From Ignavibacteria bacterium UBA2333 (GTDB lineage Bacteria; Bacteroidota; Ignavibacteria; Kapaibacteriales; Kapaibacteriaceae): a stretch of DNA of 64,000 nt. Numbering within the stretch: position 1 is the stretch's first letter; each line of letters begins with the position of its first letter. Under the pieces are notes generated by a model. The model was given only the letters and a program-made list of their open reading frames with translations, did not search any database and had not been told where the DNA came from. Location: positions 124,001 to 188,000 of the forward strand of contig DDUR01000101.1 of assembly GCA_002344895.1 (NCBI GenBank), written 5' to 3'. Below, in pieces: positions 9,201-16,813 of the stretch. The position numbers were made by a program, and so were the translations under genes.

Positions 9201-9381
9201 TGTTTGGTCGTTGTGTTGTAACCGCTAGATCAGAAATGCGTCCGCTCATGACTGCTGGTCCAAGGGCTCGCGCTCGCATACCACCATACATGCCTGAGGT
9301 AAACACTGGCTGTGAAACAACATCGGCCCCGCAGAGTGCGAGGCCGATGAGAAATGCTGCTACGTGTGTGTGGATCTTCAT
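6292..9381 (-). CDS. Secreted Asp-box/BNR beta-propeller protein (VPS10/sortilin-like)
   Basis: A 1029-residue protein. The start at 9381 (MKIHTHVAAFLIGLAL) gives a clean signal peptide; the longer open frame adds 29 residues without one. About eleven Asp-box motifs (for example STNSGTTF, TTDGGTSW, STDGGTTW, SSDGGKTW, TTNGGRVW, TRDGGTSW, SLDGGASW) spread over about residues 50-720 predict a seven- to ten-bladed propeller of the sortilin/BNR glycosidase-like class. The C-terminal 300 residues hold a beta domain and a charged helical stretch ending RQKTKDRLLRR. No T9SS tail is visible, so export may stop in the periplasm or outer membrane. No glycosidase catalytic residues can be assigned. It is 17 bp downstream of the LolA-like gene, so probably co-transcribed. 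Confidence 0.85.
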   Translation of the reverse strand: MKIHTHVAAFLIGLALCGADVVSQPVFTSGMYGGMRARALGPAVMSGRISDLAVTTQRPNTVWVGAAGGGVWKSTNSGTTFTPVFDDYAQSIGAITIDQQRPDTVWVGTGESWTRNSVSIGDGVYRTTDGGTSWVNVGLPRSERIGMITIDPKRPQRVFVAVTGALFSDSEERGLYRTTDFGQTWSRVLFTNARSGATDVIVDPKNPNIVWASMWEFRRTPYSFSSGGPGSGLFRSTDGGTTWSRVTNGFPTGDLGRIAIAMSPSKPSVMYANVESKETALYRSSDGGKTWQRRFDGMASSLRPFYFSRLVVDPLDPDVVYKCGLNAFRSDDGGMTFTTIMSAAHSDHHAIWIDPLDTNRVFTATDGGLYTSDDRGKSCRFVSNLPLSQFYHVSVDDAMPYNVYGGLQDNGSWRGPSTTTSGVRSKDWIFVGGGDGFHVVRDGSDPNTIYWESQGGNIVRTNLFTEESFSIRPEAESGSPKLRWNWNTPIVRSSSRNDVLYVGSQFLHRTTNGGRVWQKISPDLTTNDSIKQQQSESGGLTVDNSSAENHCTIFSVAEHPNQSQILWVGTDDGNIAVTTNDGGSWQQCTYTTSSIRRGWVTSVEPVGNDTKTCFATIDRHMDGDMEPYVIVTRDGGTSWQRLPTDGVVGYAHVVRVDSREPRVIWLGTELGLWLSLDGGASWARFKNGIPPVAVRDIVLHPRDHDVVVATHGRGIYVIDDADILRALPQITASQDLVVLGTTEGVRRTGGLGSWFAGDGEFVGDGKDRSAKVWYYLKERHMRGKFVVRLRDSDGNVIRTFPATGRKGLNAVVIPLRRPAPVTARSEVAFARGAFVGPLLAEGSYTVELDRAGTLESVPLRVRTDSTYTYSAEDLRKQTKLVERLFDLNEELAVTATRIQTLGDTVRRRLRELPSTALAVRPAVEHFLDSILAANADIVNTKRGMISGERQLREELAETYGDVNATLAAPTDQQESLTNDLERRVTLATERVERVLSRDLELVNQQLRSGGLAHIEVEPRQKTKDRLLRR
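6960..6973 (-). repeat. 9-bp GGGGC repeat pair
   Basis: Two GCCCC cores (6960-6964, 6969-6973), period 9, in the BNR gene, where they encode GRKGLN. Confidence 0.6.
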
Positions 9382-9398
9382 GCGAGTTCCGGGTAACG

Positions 9399-10133
9399 TC
9401 AGTTCTTGGATGTTGGCATTGCGAAAAGCGTATCCTCGACCTTGGTATTGGTCTCGACATTTGACCATGTCATCGACATTACCGTTTGACCCTGAACACG
9501 TGTTTCCATTAACATTGGGAACTGAATTCCATCAACGGTGCGATAGTCTCCATAGACAAACTCAGCATCAAAGGCTTGTCCGCCCATGTTTGTTGACCGT
9601 TCTTCCTTGATTTCGAGAAACGAGATCGCGTCAACATAGACCATCTTCGTTGTACCATCCTTCTTCGTCACTTTGATTTTGTACGCCGTCGTTCCGTCAA
9701 CATCGGACGTACCGAGATACTCAAGTTTTGTACCTTTCGCCTTGTAGTCAACAAAGTCACCATCCATGTTTGCGTTTTCGCGAACATCCTTGAGTTCCTC
9801 TTCCGACATCTGTTGCGGCTTGTCACTTCCCGTCATAGGATTAATCGACCATCCACTTTTACCGTCATAGGCTTGGATAATCTTTGCACCCATAACTTCA
9901 ATCTCAACCCGTACCTTTTGTGGCCGTTTCATCGTGATGGCCATCGACATTTCCATACCGGCCTGTGCCATACTCATGGCAACATTTGCTTTCAGAGTCT
10001 GAATCTTCTTGAATGCCGCTTCTCCGCCGCGCGCCTCAATGTTCTTTGCAACGATTTCATCAAGGGTAATGGCCGATGAGATCGATACCATTGTTACCAG
10101 AGCGAGAAGAAGACCTGTTAGACGTTGTGTCAT
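9399..10133 (-). CDS. LolA-like outer-membrane lipoprotein-sorting family protein
   Basis: A 244-residue exported protein with a signal peptide (about 1-21, ends SISSA) and then the pattern LDEIVAKNIEARGGEAAFKKIQ. This is typical of the Bacteroidota family annotated as outer membrane lipoprotein-sorting protein, with a half-barrel LolA/LolB fold. The body alternates beta strands (KRPQKVRVEIEVMGAK, YDGKSGWSINPMTGS). These proteins are thought to bind lipids or acyl chains in the periplasm, but this subgroup is distinct from true LolA and its cargo is unknown. It precedes the BNR protein by 17 bp. Confidence 0.75.
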   Translation of the reverse strand: MTQRLTGLLLALVTMVSISSAITLDEIVAKNIEARGGEAAFKKIQTLKANVAMSMAQAGMEMSMAITMKRPQKVRVEIEVMGAKIIQAYDGKSGWSINPMTGSDKPQQMSEEELKDVRENANMDGDFVDYKAKGTKLEYLGTSDVDGTTAYKIKVTKKDGTTKMVYVDAISFLEIKEERSTNMGGQAFDAEFVYGDYRTVDGIQFPMLMETRVQGQTVMSMTWSNVETNTKVEDTLFAMPTSKN

Positions 10134-10245
10134 ACGACAAACTCCACTGTGTGGGTGTGGGGGAATTTCTTTCCGAACATCGGCGTCCGGCTACGCAAAT
10201 TTGTACTGAATGTTTCACGTTACCGCACACCAACAACTCACATTC

Positions 10246-11679
10246 ATGAAAAAACTCCTTGTCGTTCTAACGCTCGTCCTTACCCTTACTCCCTCAAGAG
10301 CCCAGGTACAGACGTTTTCGGCACCTGGAGTAGACACTGTCTTAACCGGTCAGTGGACGGCAACCGTCATGGGTTCGTTAGGACAGTTCATTCGCGTCGT
10401 TCTTGATGTAACGCGGTATACGGACGGGCCATGTGACGCCTATTTTTCCATCCCTCTGCGTGGACGTATACAGAATCGGTTTTCGTCGGTTTCATGCGAC
10501 GGGGCCACGTTCATGGCTGCAAGTGATACTCTCGGATTTCGATTCGAAGGCACAATCCGTGACGAATCGGTATTGGAAGGCACCTGGACTGATAATCGCA
10601 CCTCGGCCTGGGTTCAGTTCCGGAAATTGCGTCCGGTTCAACGAACACAGGAACCTGGCCCGAACCCGGGATACGCCATTCATCACTTTGATGTGGTGAA
10701 TCGCGACGGAGGTGCTCGGTTCGGAGCTACACTTACAGCACCGGACACGACGGGAAGGTGGCCGTTGATTGTCTTCATTTCTGATCGAGGGCGACACGAT
10801 CGAAACGCATCCGAAGAGTCCGGTCATAAACCGTTTCTTGTTCTGGCTCACATGGTTACGACACAGGGATTTGCCACGGTGCGGTTTGATGATCGGCACC
10901 TTAATCTCACAGACGACGCGCAAGAACCAACAACGACAGACGTCGCCGATGATGTGCTCCATGTTATCAAGCGCTTGACGCGTTTTCCGTGGGTTGATAC
11001 TTCAAATATTATCCTTATCGGACATGGGGAAGGAGGTATTGCAGCGTCATTAGTTGGGACACTACGACCTGATGTTCGCGGAATTGTGTGTGCAGCAACT
11101 CCAGCCGCCGATGGAGAAGATGTCTTGTTGTCGCAGATTCGCGCATTCGATAAGCTGATGCGTATTCACGATTCAACGACGACATTTACGCAGTCGATTG
11201 TTCGAGCATGGTTAGATATCATTGAGTCCGATCCAGACGATGCTGGCGTCACAATTCGTATCGGTGCATATATGGACTCCGTGATGCAGAAGGCTTCACC
11301 GGCAGAGCTTAACAATCCAGTCATTACACCGTTTCGTCGAACATCGTGGCCAACATACGTCCGCTCCGTCCTCATACCGTGGTTGCGGTCGTATGACAAT
11401 CTTGAACCGGAAGATCTTCTCAAGATTTGCCGTATACCTACACTTGCTCTCCTTGCGGCTCAAGATCGTTTTGTGCCGTGTGAGATCAATGAAACCGCAT
11501 GGAAGACAATCGCTGAATCTCGATCGAATGTTACGGTCATCACCATTCCCAACGTCGATCACAGGTTCCGCCCGTGTACAACCTGCCTCCCCGAAGAAAC
11601 GGAAATGGCCGCGGAAACTGTTGCTCCCACGGCCATTGATTCACTTCTGTTGTGGATCCGTCAGCGGACGGCAAACTGA
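10246..11679 (+). CDS. Exported alpha/beta-hydrolase-fold protein lacking the nucleophile serine
   Basis: A 477-residue protein. The start at 10246 (MKKLLVVLTLVLTL) gives a signal peptide ending PSRAQ. An N-terminal beta domain (about 25-145) is followed by an alpha/beta-hydrolase domain: PLIVFISDRGRHDRN (oxyanion region), then the nucleophile elbow IGHGEGGIA, and later AAQDRFVP (Asp407) and NVDHRF (His439). The elbow normally reads GHSxGG. Here codon 261 is GGG (Gly), so the catalytic serine is absent while Asp and His remain. It is either a pseudo-enzyme or uses another mechanism. Its 3' end overlaps the convergent rlpA gene by 19 bp. Confidence 0.8.
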   Translation: MKKLLVVLTLVLTLTPSRAQVQTFSAPGVDTVLTGQWTATVMGSLGQFIRVVLDVTRYTDGPCDAYFSIPLRGRIQNRFSSVSCDGATFMAASDTLGFRFEGTIRDESVLEGTWTDNRTSAWVQFRKLRPVQRTQEPGPNPGYAIHHFDVVNRDGGARFGATLTAPDTTGRWPLIVFISDRGRHDRNASEESGHKPFLVLAHMVTTQGFATVRFDDRHLNLTDDAQEPTTTDVADDVLHVIKRLTRFPWVDTSNIILIGHGEGGIAASLVGTLRPDVRGIVCAATPAADGEDVLLSQIRAFDKLMRIHDSTTTFTQSIVRAWLDIIESDPDDAGVTIRIGAYMDSVMQKASPAELNNPVITPFRRTSWPTYVRSVLIPWLRSYDNLEPEDLLKICRIPTLALLAAQDRFVPCEINETAWKTIAESRSNVTVITIPNVDHRFRPCTTCLPEETEMAAETVAPTAIDSLLLWIRQRTAN

Positions 11680-12374
11680 TCATTCATCGACATTCGACGA
11701 TACCGTAACGACTTTTCAGTGGGGACGATGACGATTACATCTAAACTGTCTCGCTGTTGGAACGCTTCCGTAAATGTTGAACTCGTTGTATCTCCAACAA
11801 GGTCTTCACGATCAACGATCCGCACGGACATTTCGGAATCAAGTGCCAGTACCGTTGAGTCATTTTCTAGATAGAATTCTCGAATCGCTGCCGGAGTTAA
11901 TGCCTCAATTTCCACAGGTGAAACACTGATTCCCAGCTCGCGTGCTGCCGCCTTTGAAAGGTCAAGTACGCGGCGACGGATAAATGGTCCGCGATCTGTA
12001 ATCTCAACAACGATCGTTTTGCCCGTCGTAGGATTTACAACACGAACGAGGGAGCCAAACGGCAATGTTCTGTGAGCCGCTGTAAACTCGTTCATATCAA
12101 ACCGACGACCACTGGCAGTGCGCCTGCCGTGAAACGGCTGCCCATACCAAGATGCAAGGCCATCAGCAATGTCTTCCATCGGTAAAAATGTTGGTCCCGC
12201 GTCGGCAACGACTGGCGTTGTATCAGTCGTCGTTGTTACGGTATCGGAAGCTGGCGCAGCATTTGCGGGCAAGTCACGTGCCTCAACAAGCATGGCAACG
12301 CTGAGGACTGCCACAAAAATGGCAACAAACAGAAGACTTCGGAAGATCGTTTTTGTCGAGAGTTGAATCGTCAT
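11661..12374 (-). CDS. rlpA: RlpA-family septal ring lytic transglycosylase-like protein
   Basis: A 237-residue exported protein: membrane/signal segment at about 10-32, a Thr-rich linker, then a double-psi beta-barrel (DPBB) RlpA domain at about 68-165. The domain shows GLASWYGQPFHGRRTASGRRFD, AAHRTLPFGSLVRV and VEITDRGPF, covering the conserved Asp and His region associated with cleavage of stem-less glycan strands in characterised RlpA. There is no SPOR domain; a 70-residue unique C-terminus follows. It is probably periplasmic and acts on peptidoglycan, by homology. It is convergent with the upstream hydrolase gene (19-bp overlap). Confidence 0.88.
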   Translation of the reverse strand: MTIQLSTKTIFRSLLFVAIFVAVLSVAMLVEARDLPANAAPASDTVTTTTDTTPVVADAGPTFLPMEDIADGLASWYGQPFHGRRTASGRRFDMNEFTAAHRTLPFGSLVRVVNPTTGKTIVVEITDRGPFIRRRVLDLSKAAARELGISVSPVEIEALTPAAIREFYLENDSTVLALDSEMSVRIVDREDLVGDTTSSTFTEAFQQRDSLDVIVIVPTEKSLRYRRMSMNDQFAVR

Positions 12375-12543
12375 CAGGGTATCGCTCCTACAACTGTTCG
12401 CGATGTTTCACTCGATAATGCAGTCACCCTAGGCTGCATCCGAGACGTAAAAGCTTCTCTAACGTGCCAGGGGCTTGTCAGAGACCGGCTAACCTACGGC
12501 AGTTGAGTTCAGCATCCAATGAACACTCCATGAAAAACCTGTC

Positions 12544-13581
12544 ATGAAGATCCTTGCCGCTGCAATCCGAGTCAGCGTACTTTGCGGCGCCATGAACGTA
12601 GAAATGGCATCACAAATTGTAGCCCCTCCTACGGACACGGTCGCCGAGATGGGTCGCAATGCTACGGTTTTCCACACGAAGGTCGTTCCGCAAAAACACG
12701 CAATCGGCACCTCCGGCGAACTTCCTCGCCTTCAACGACCGAACGCTTTCCACAGCGTTTTCCACACCGGAATTGATAGCATCGGAATAACGCAGACAGA
12801 TTCTGTGGATAACACTATTAACCCATTGATAATTACGGGCATAGCTGCTGGCACCGTAGCTGTTGTTGGAATATCACATGGATTACTTAACTCCTTGTGG
12901 TGGAAGGGACAAGCTGTTCCTTTTCACATGAACTGGAATCAGGACTGGAAGTATGCAATTGGAGCGGATAAGGTAGGACACTTTGTGTTTTCCTCTATGG
13001 CAACTACCGTCTATGACAAGCTCTACGGTCTATCTGGACTTGACAGTTCATCGTCCGTTCTTTGGGCCGCAGCTACAGTCCTAACCTATCAGACGTATAT
13101 CGAGGTCCGCGATGGATTCTCGCGTGACTATGGCTTTAGTTTCGCTGACGGAATTGCAAATGTTCTTGGCGCAGGTTTTCCCGTGGCGCAACGGTTCATC
13201 CCCGAGTTACGACCATTCCAGTTTCAGATTTCGTACTGGCCGTCAGACGATTTTCGAAAAGGGGCATATGGGGCAATCATTGACGACTATACAAGCACAA
13301 CACATTGGTTGGCAGTTAATGTCTCAGACGTTCTGCCAAGGGCGTGGGGACATGACTTTCCACAGTGGCTTGGTATAGCGGTGGGTCATTCTGTGGATAA
13401 CCTTGATGGACGAGGCGGTGGCCGCCATGTTTGGTATCTGTCGCTTGACTGGCAACCCGCTCGTATTAAAGGACTTCCGGACTGGTTACGCGACGTACTC
13501 GACATTCTGCACGTCTATCATCTGCCAGCACCAGCTGTACGAATTGCGCCTGACGTACGTTGGTTTGGCCTACGTTTTTAG
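12544..13581 (+). CDS. DUF2279 (YfiM-like) family protein
   Basis: A 345-residue protein. The N-terminus (MKILAAAIRVSVLCGAM) looks like a short signal. A membrane segment (about 95-115, IITGIAAGTVAVVGISHGLL) is followed by the conserved DUF2279 features: ADKVGHFVFSSMATT, EVRDGFSRDYGFSFADGIANVLG, and LRPFQFQISYWPS. The pattern of aligned His/Asp residues in amphipathic segments fits the family, which is of unknown function and usually annotated as periplasmic or outer-membrane. The first 85 residues are poorly conserved. The coding sequence is unusually rich in DnaA-box-like words (see findings). It ends 15 bp from the convergent OmpA gene. Confidence 0.8.
   Translation: MKILAAAIRVSVLCGAMNVEMASQIVAPPTDTVAEMGRNATVFHTKVVPQKHAIGTSGELPRLQRPNAFHSVFHTGIDSIGITQTDSVDNTINPLIITGIAAGTVAVVGISHGLLNSLWWKGQAVPFHMNWNQDWKYAIGADKVGHFVFSSMATTVYDKLYGLSGLDSSSSVLWAAATVLTYQTYIEVRDGFSRDYGFSFADGIANVLGAGFPVAQRFIPELRPFQFQISYWPSDDFRKGAYGAIIDDYTSTTHWLAVNVSDVLPRAWGHDFPQWLGIAVGHSVDNLDGRGGGRHVWYLSLDWQPARIKGLPDWLRDVLDILHVYHLPAPAVRIAPDVRWFGLRF
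12668..12812. other. Cluster of DnaA-box-like 9-mers inside the DUF2279 gene
   Basis: TTTTCCACA occurs at 12668-12676 and 12758-12766 (each one mismatch to TTATCCACA). A perfect box, TGTGGATAA in reverse orientation, lies at 12804-12812. A second perfect reverse box follows at 13392-13400. Confidence 0.35.
13261..13274 (+). repeat. 9-bp GGGGC repeat pair
   Basis: Cores at 13261-13265 and 13270-13274, period 9, encoding RKGAYGA in the DUF2279 protein. Confidence 0.6.
13392..13400 (-). other. Perfect DnaA-box 9-mer
   Basis: TGTGGATAA on the plus strand (TTATCCACA on the minus), within the 3' part of the DUF2279 gene; see the cluster at 12668-12812. Confidence 0.35.
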
Positions 13582-13596
13582 GCAGAATACGCTCGA

Positions 13597-15357
13597 CTAA
13601 ACGTCACAGTCCTTTAAAACTGCTACCTCTATTCGACGGTTCTGACGGCGTACGGACTCAATCTGTTCAGGGGTCATTCGCTTCATTTCACGGGCTGACG
13701 GCTCATCAACGCGCGGCATTCTGCTACCATAACCCACGGCCCCACGAATCTTTTCTGCCGGTACACCCTTCGCTATGAGGTACTCTTTCACTCGTGTTGC
13801 GCGCAGTTTCGACAGCTTTTCGTTACGGTCTGCTGGCCCTTCCGACGAGGCATGTCCCTCTATCATCACACGAAGCTCATCGCAGGACGATAACATGTAG
13901 TCAAGTAGCTCCTGCAGATTCTCCTGCGTTTCTGGCGCATCCATGTCAAACTCATCCGTGTTGAGTTTAAACCGAATGTCCTTCGCGAATGACTTGCGCT
14001 TCGATTTGGGCGGAGTTGGCTCAGGCTCTTTTGCTGGTTCCGCTGGTGGGGGTGGCGGAGGTGGTGGCGCAGGTGTCTCAACAGGTGGGGCCGGAGTTTC
14101 AGCTGGTGGTGGTGCAACGAGCCCATCATCACAGGGATCGATGAGTTTACTGCGACGTGTGTTTGCCCCTTGTTCGCCCCTTTGCCAAGTCCCTCTCTTT
14201 TTCGGACATGGATCCATTGGATCAATCACTCCGTCGCCGTCCGTATCTGGATTATTCGGATCTGTCCCCCAATCCGCCGAAATCTCTTCGCCATCAAGTA
14301 ATCCATCCCGGTCCGTATCAGGCACAAGGGGATTTGTGAAGTAGACCTGGACCTCCTTGTGGTCATTAATACCATCGCGGTCCGTATCCATATCAAGAGG
14401 ACTTGTGCCTAACTCCCGCTCTTCAAAGTCTGTAAGTCCGTCACCATCCGTATCGGCACGTGTTGGCGACGTACCCGTTGCTATCTCGACGTCGTCCGTA
14501 ATACCATCTCGATCAGTATCACGATGAAGTGGATCGGTGCCGTAACGTTCATGTTCGATCCGATCGATAACGCCGTCACCGTCCGTATCAGGATTGCCAG
14601 GGTCGGTGCCTATCCGCCGTTCAAAACTGTCAGAAAGCCCATCATCGTCACGGTCTCGGTCACCCAGGAAGTGATAGGTTAATCCCATCGTTAGTGATGC
14701 AAGGTGATCGTTACCACCTTGGGATGTGCGAACGTCGTCTAACCAAGGTGTAAATGTAAACCTGTAAATGCCAGTAAAATCAAGCGATACGTCGTTTGAT
14801 ACATACACTTTCGCACCAGCTATAGCCGGGACCGTCCACGACCAACGATCATACACACGACGGCTATTGTTCGGCAATTCCGTGTGTTCTTCTGAGTTTG
14901 TCGGAGAAAAGCTTACAATTCCAAGCCCCAGACCAACAAAGGGAACGAAGTTTTCATCTGGAAAAATGTTCGCCGTAACTCGAAGGTCGTAAAGGCTTAA
15001 ACGCGTTTGGTTCTCTTTTTCTATCGTTGCCAGGGTGCCCGGATAAAACCCTCCAAGTTCTGCGCCGGCCCCAAAATATTCTGGATATGCTGCGAGTGTC
15101 GCGGGGGTAACATTCCACGTTACCTGACCCAGCATAGTATGAAATCCGACGTTCAGGTACCGAAACGGAGAAAACGTTAGGCCTACTTCTCCGATCGCAC
15201 CAAAAGAATCGTCCGTAAACTCACCATAATACTTCGACACACCACCGGCTATTCCGATACCAAGCTCAAGATCTCTCACTTGCGAAGAAACTTGCAAGCT
15301 GTTGAGAATCAAAAAAGCTACGGTGGCCGATGTAAACGAAAATCGAACCCTCTTCAT
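13597..15357 (-). CDS. OmpA-family outer-membrane protein with thrombospondin type 3 repeats
   Basis: A 586-residue protein. The ATG at 15357 gives a signal peptide (MKRVRFSFTSATVAFLIL...SSQ); an in-frame GTG four codons earlier is less likely. Residues about 25-235 are a beta-barrel domain. About 240-400 are a run of calcium-binding TSP3 repeats with the pattern DTDxDGxxD (for example DTDGDGVID, DTDRDGITD), then a Pro-rich linker (about 430-470). The C-terminal OmpA domain (about 475-586) shows IEGHASSEGPADRNEKLS and NRRIEVAVLKDC, the peptidoglycan-binding signature. It likely tethers outer membrane to cell wall. Four phased DnaA-box-like words lie directly upstream of the start. Confidence 0.93.
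   Translation of the reverse strand: MKRVRFSFTSATVAFLILNSLQVSSQVRDLELGIGIAGGVSKYYGEFTDDSFGAIGEVGLTFSPFRYLNVGFHTMLGQVTWNVTPATLAAYPEYFGAGAELGGFYPGTLATIEKENQTRLSLYDLRVTANIFPDENFVPFVGLGLGIVSFSPTNSEEHTELPNNSRRVYDRWSWTVPAIAGAKVYVSNDVSLDFTGIYRFTFTPWLDDVRTSQGGNDHLASLTMGLTYHFLGDRDRDDDGLSDSFERRIGTDPGNPDTDGDGVIDRIEHERYGTDPLHRDTDRDGITDDVEIATGTSPTRADTDGDGLTDFEERELGTSPLDMDTDRDGINDHKEVQVYFTNPLVPDTDRDGLLDGEEISADWGTDPNNPDTDGDGVIDPMDPCPKKRGTWQRGEQGANTRRSKLIDPCDDGLVAPPPAETPAPPVETPAPPPPPPPPAEPAKEPEPTPPKSKRKSFAKDIRFKLNTDEFDMDAPETQENLQELLDYMLSSCDELRVMIEGHASSEGPADRNEKLSKLRATRVKEYLIAKGVPAEKIRGAVGYGSRMPRVDEPSAREMKRMTPEQIESVRRQNRRIEVAVLKDCDV
14165..14180 (-). repeat. GGGGC repeat pair, period 11
   Basis: GCCCC cores at 14165-14169 and 14176-14180, encoding QRGEQGANT just after the TSP3 repeats of the OmpA protein. 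Confidence 0.5.
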
Positions 15358-15361
15358 GCGT

Positions 15362-15404
15362 TTATCCACCGTTGTGGATCCGTTGTGGATGTCAATGTGG
15401 ACAA
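15362..15404. promoter_or_regulatory. Four helically phased TGTGGAT words upstream of the OmpA gene
   Basis: TTATCCACC (15362-15370, forward) is followed by TGTGGATCC (15373), TGTGGATGT (15384) and TGTGGACAA (15396-15404) in the opposite direction, spaced 11, 11 and 12 bp. The last three form an imperfect 11-bp tandem repeat and the first pairs with the second as ATCCAC/GTGGAT. Candidate DnaA-binding or regulator-binding site in the adk-OmpA gap. Confidence 0.4.
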
Positions 15405-15446
15405 ATGCACTAGCAAGAAATGTGCCGACGACGACGCAACTGCTGG

Positions 15447-16004
15447 TTATTGACGCACAGCTATGGCGGCAAGAATCCGCTCGTTGACGTCTTCCACGGT
15501 GCCAAGACCGTCAACGCTTGTAAGCAGACCTGCCCCATCATAGAATTCCAGCAGGGGTGCAGTTTCCTTGTTGTAGACGTCGAGTCGATACCGAATGATG
15601 TCTTCTTTGTCGTCTTCCCTGCCGCGGGCAAGAAGACGGTGAATGATCGTCTCATCGTCGACGTTCAGATTCACCACACAGGTAACGGCCAGTCCCTTGG
15701 CTGCAAGGAGTTGCTGAAGAGCATCAGCCTGTGCCCGAGTACGTGGAAAACCGTCCAGGATGCATCCATTCGCAAATGACGGAGCTTCCATGGTTTCTTC
15801 GACAATTCGAGCAACAACATCGTCGGGAACGAGAGCGCCAGCATCGACGTACGACTTCGCTAGCACCCCGACGGGTGTGGCGTTTTTGATCGCAGCGCGA
15901 AAGGCGTCACCCGTTGAAAGGTGGGCGATGTTGAGTTTTTCAGCGAGAATGGCAGCTTGTGTGCCCTTCCCTACGCCGGGAGCCCCGAAGAGGACGATGA
16001 TCAT
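15447..16004 (-). CDS. adk: Adenylate kinase (short type)
   Basis: Converts AMP + ATP to two ADP in the cytosol. It has 185 residues, the short form without the extended zinc-type LID. Visible motifs: P-loop GAPGVGKGTQA (7-17), LSTGDAFRAAI (AMP site), DGFPRTRAQADAL, and the short lid ARGREDDKEDIIRYRLDVY with its arginines. It sits downstream of the RluA gene after 47 bp and upstream of the OmpA gene, same strand. Identification secure. Confidence 0.97.
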   Translation of the reverse strand: MIIVLFGAPGVGKGTQAAILAEKLNIAHLSTGDAFRAAIKNATPVGVLAKSYVDAGALVPDDVVARIVEETMEAPSFANGCILDGFPRTRAQADALQQLLAAKGLAVTCVVNLNVDDETIIHRLLARGREDDKEDIIRYRLDVYNKETAPLLEFYDGAGLLTSVDGLGTVEDVNERILAAIAVRQ

Positions 16005-16051
16005 GCCGTACGAAGGTAGTGTCGTGAAGGAAGCGCGAAGATACGTCCGTC

Positions 16052-16813
16052 TTAGAAATCGAGTTCATCACCAAAAACGCTCGCATACGGAGCTGCATAT
16101 TTTCGGAGAACCTTCAAGGTGGCAGTAAAGTCCTTTGGAGGTTCGGCAGAAAATGAAACGGACAGCTCCGTGGAGGGATGCGTAAATGTGACGGAGGAGG
16201 CGTGCAGGGTAAGCCGGTCGATAATCGGCCGCTCCGTTGTGTCTTTTGCCAAGTTATAGCGTCGTTTGATAGCCGAGAGCAGGAAGGCCGACGTCTTTCC
16301 GTAGTCCGGGTCAACAAGTAGCGGATGACCGATTGCCGCGCAGTGTACGCGAATCTGGTGCTGTCTGCCCGTGATGAGTCGACACGTGAGGAGAGTTGCC
16401 ACACGAAAACGTTCTTCAACGTGAATGATCGTATGTGCTTCCTTACCCTTGGCCGAGGGCTTCATGAGACCCTTCTTTCGAGGATCGGGGGCTATTGGAA
16501 TGTTAATCGGAAAGTCATCTCGATCAACGACGCCACTCACAATAGCAAGGTAGTACTTCTCAATCCGATGATGTTCGAACTGTTCATTCAAATGTCGATG
16601 GGCATCGGCATTAAGAGCTACTATCATCACACCCGATGTGTCGCGGTCAAGTCGGTGCACGACCCACGCATCACCGAACCGTTCCCGTACTTCACTTTTT
16701 ACATCAGGCAGTGTTTTGTCGAACCGATCGGGAATGGCCAGCAATCCTGATGGTTTGTTTACAACGACAATGTCTGCGTCAGAATAAAGAATCTCCAGCT
16801 GCGACTTCTTCAT
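16052..16813 (-). CDS. RluA-family pseudouridine synthase
   Basis: A 253-residue enzyme that isomerises uridine in rRNA or tRNA. The catalytic aspartate motif is HRLDRDTSGVMIVA, with the start ILYSDADIVVVNKPSGLLAIP. The later motifs CRLITGRQHQIRVHCAAIGHPLLVDPDYG and LTLHASSVTFTHPST are typical of RluA/RluC/RluD. No N-terminal S4 domain is present. The RNA target cannot be told from sequence. Its ATG overlaps the folD stop (ATGA). Confidence 0.92.
   Translation of the reverse strand: MKKSQLEILYSDADIVVVNKPSGLLAIPDRFDKTLPDVKSEVRERFGDAWVVHRLDRDTSGVMIVALNADAHRHLNEQFEHHRIEKYYLAIVSGVVDRDDFPINIPIAPDPRKKGLMKPSAKGKEAHTIIHVEERFRVATLLTCRLITGRQHQIRVHCAAIGHPLLVDPDYGKTSAFLLSAIKRRYNLAKDTTERPIIDRLTLHASSVTFTHPSTELSVSFSAEPPKDFTATLKVLRKYAAPYASVFGDELDF

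Noticed and set aside
14035..14115. Low-complexity GGTGG-rich DNA
   Set aside because: Codes for the Pro-rich linker (APPPPPPP) of the OmpA protein.
14200..14660. Repeats that might be a CRISPR-like or satellite array
   Set aside because: They encode TSP3 calcium-binding repeats of the OmpA protein; spacing and divergence follow the protein.
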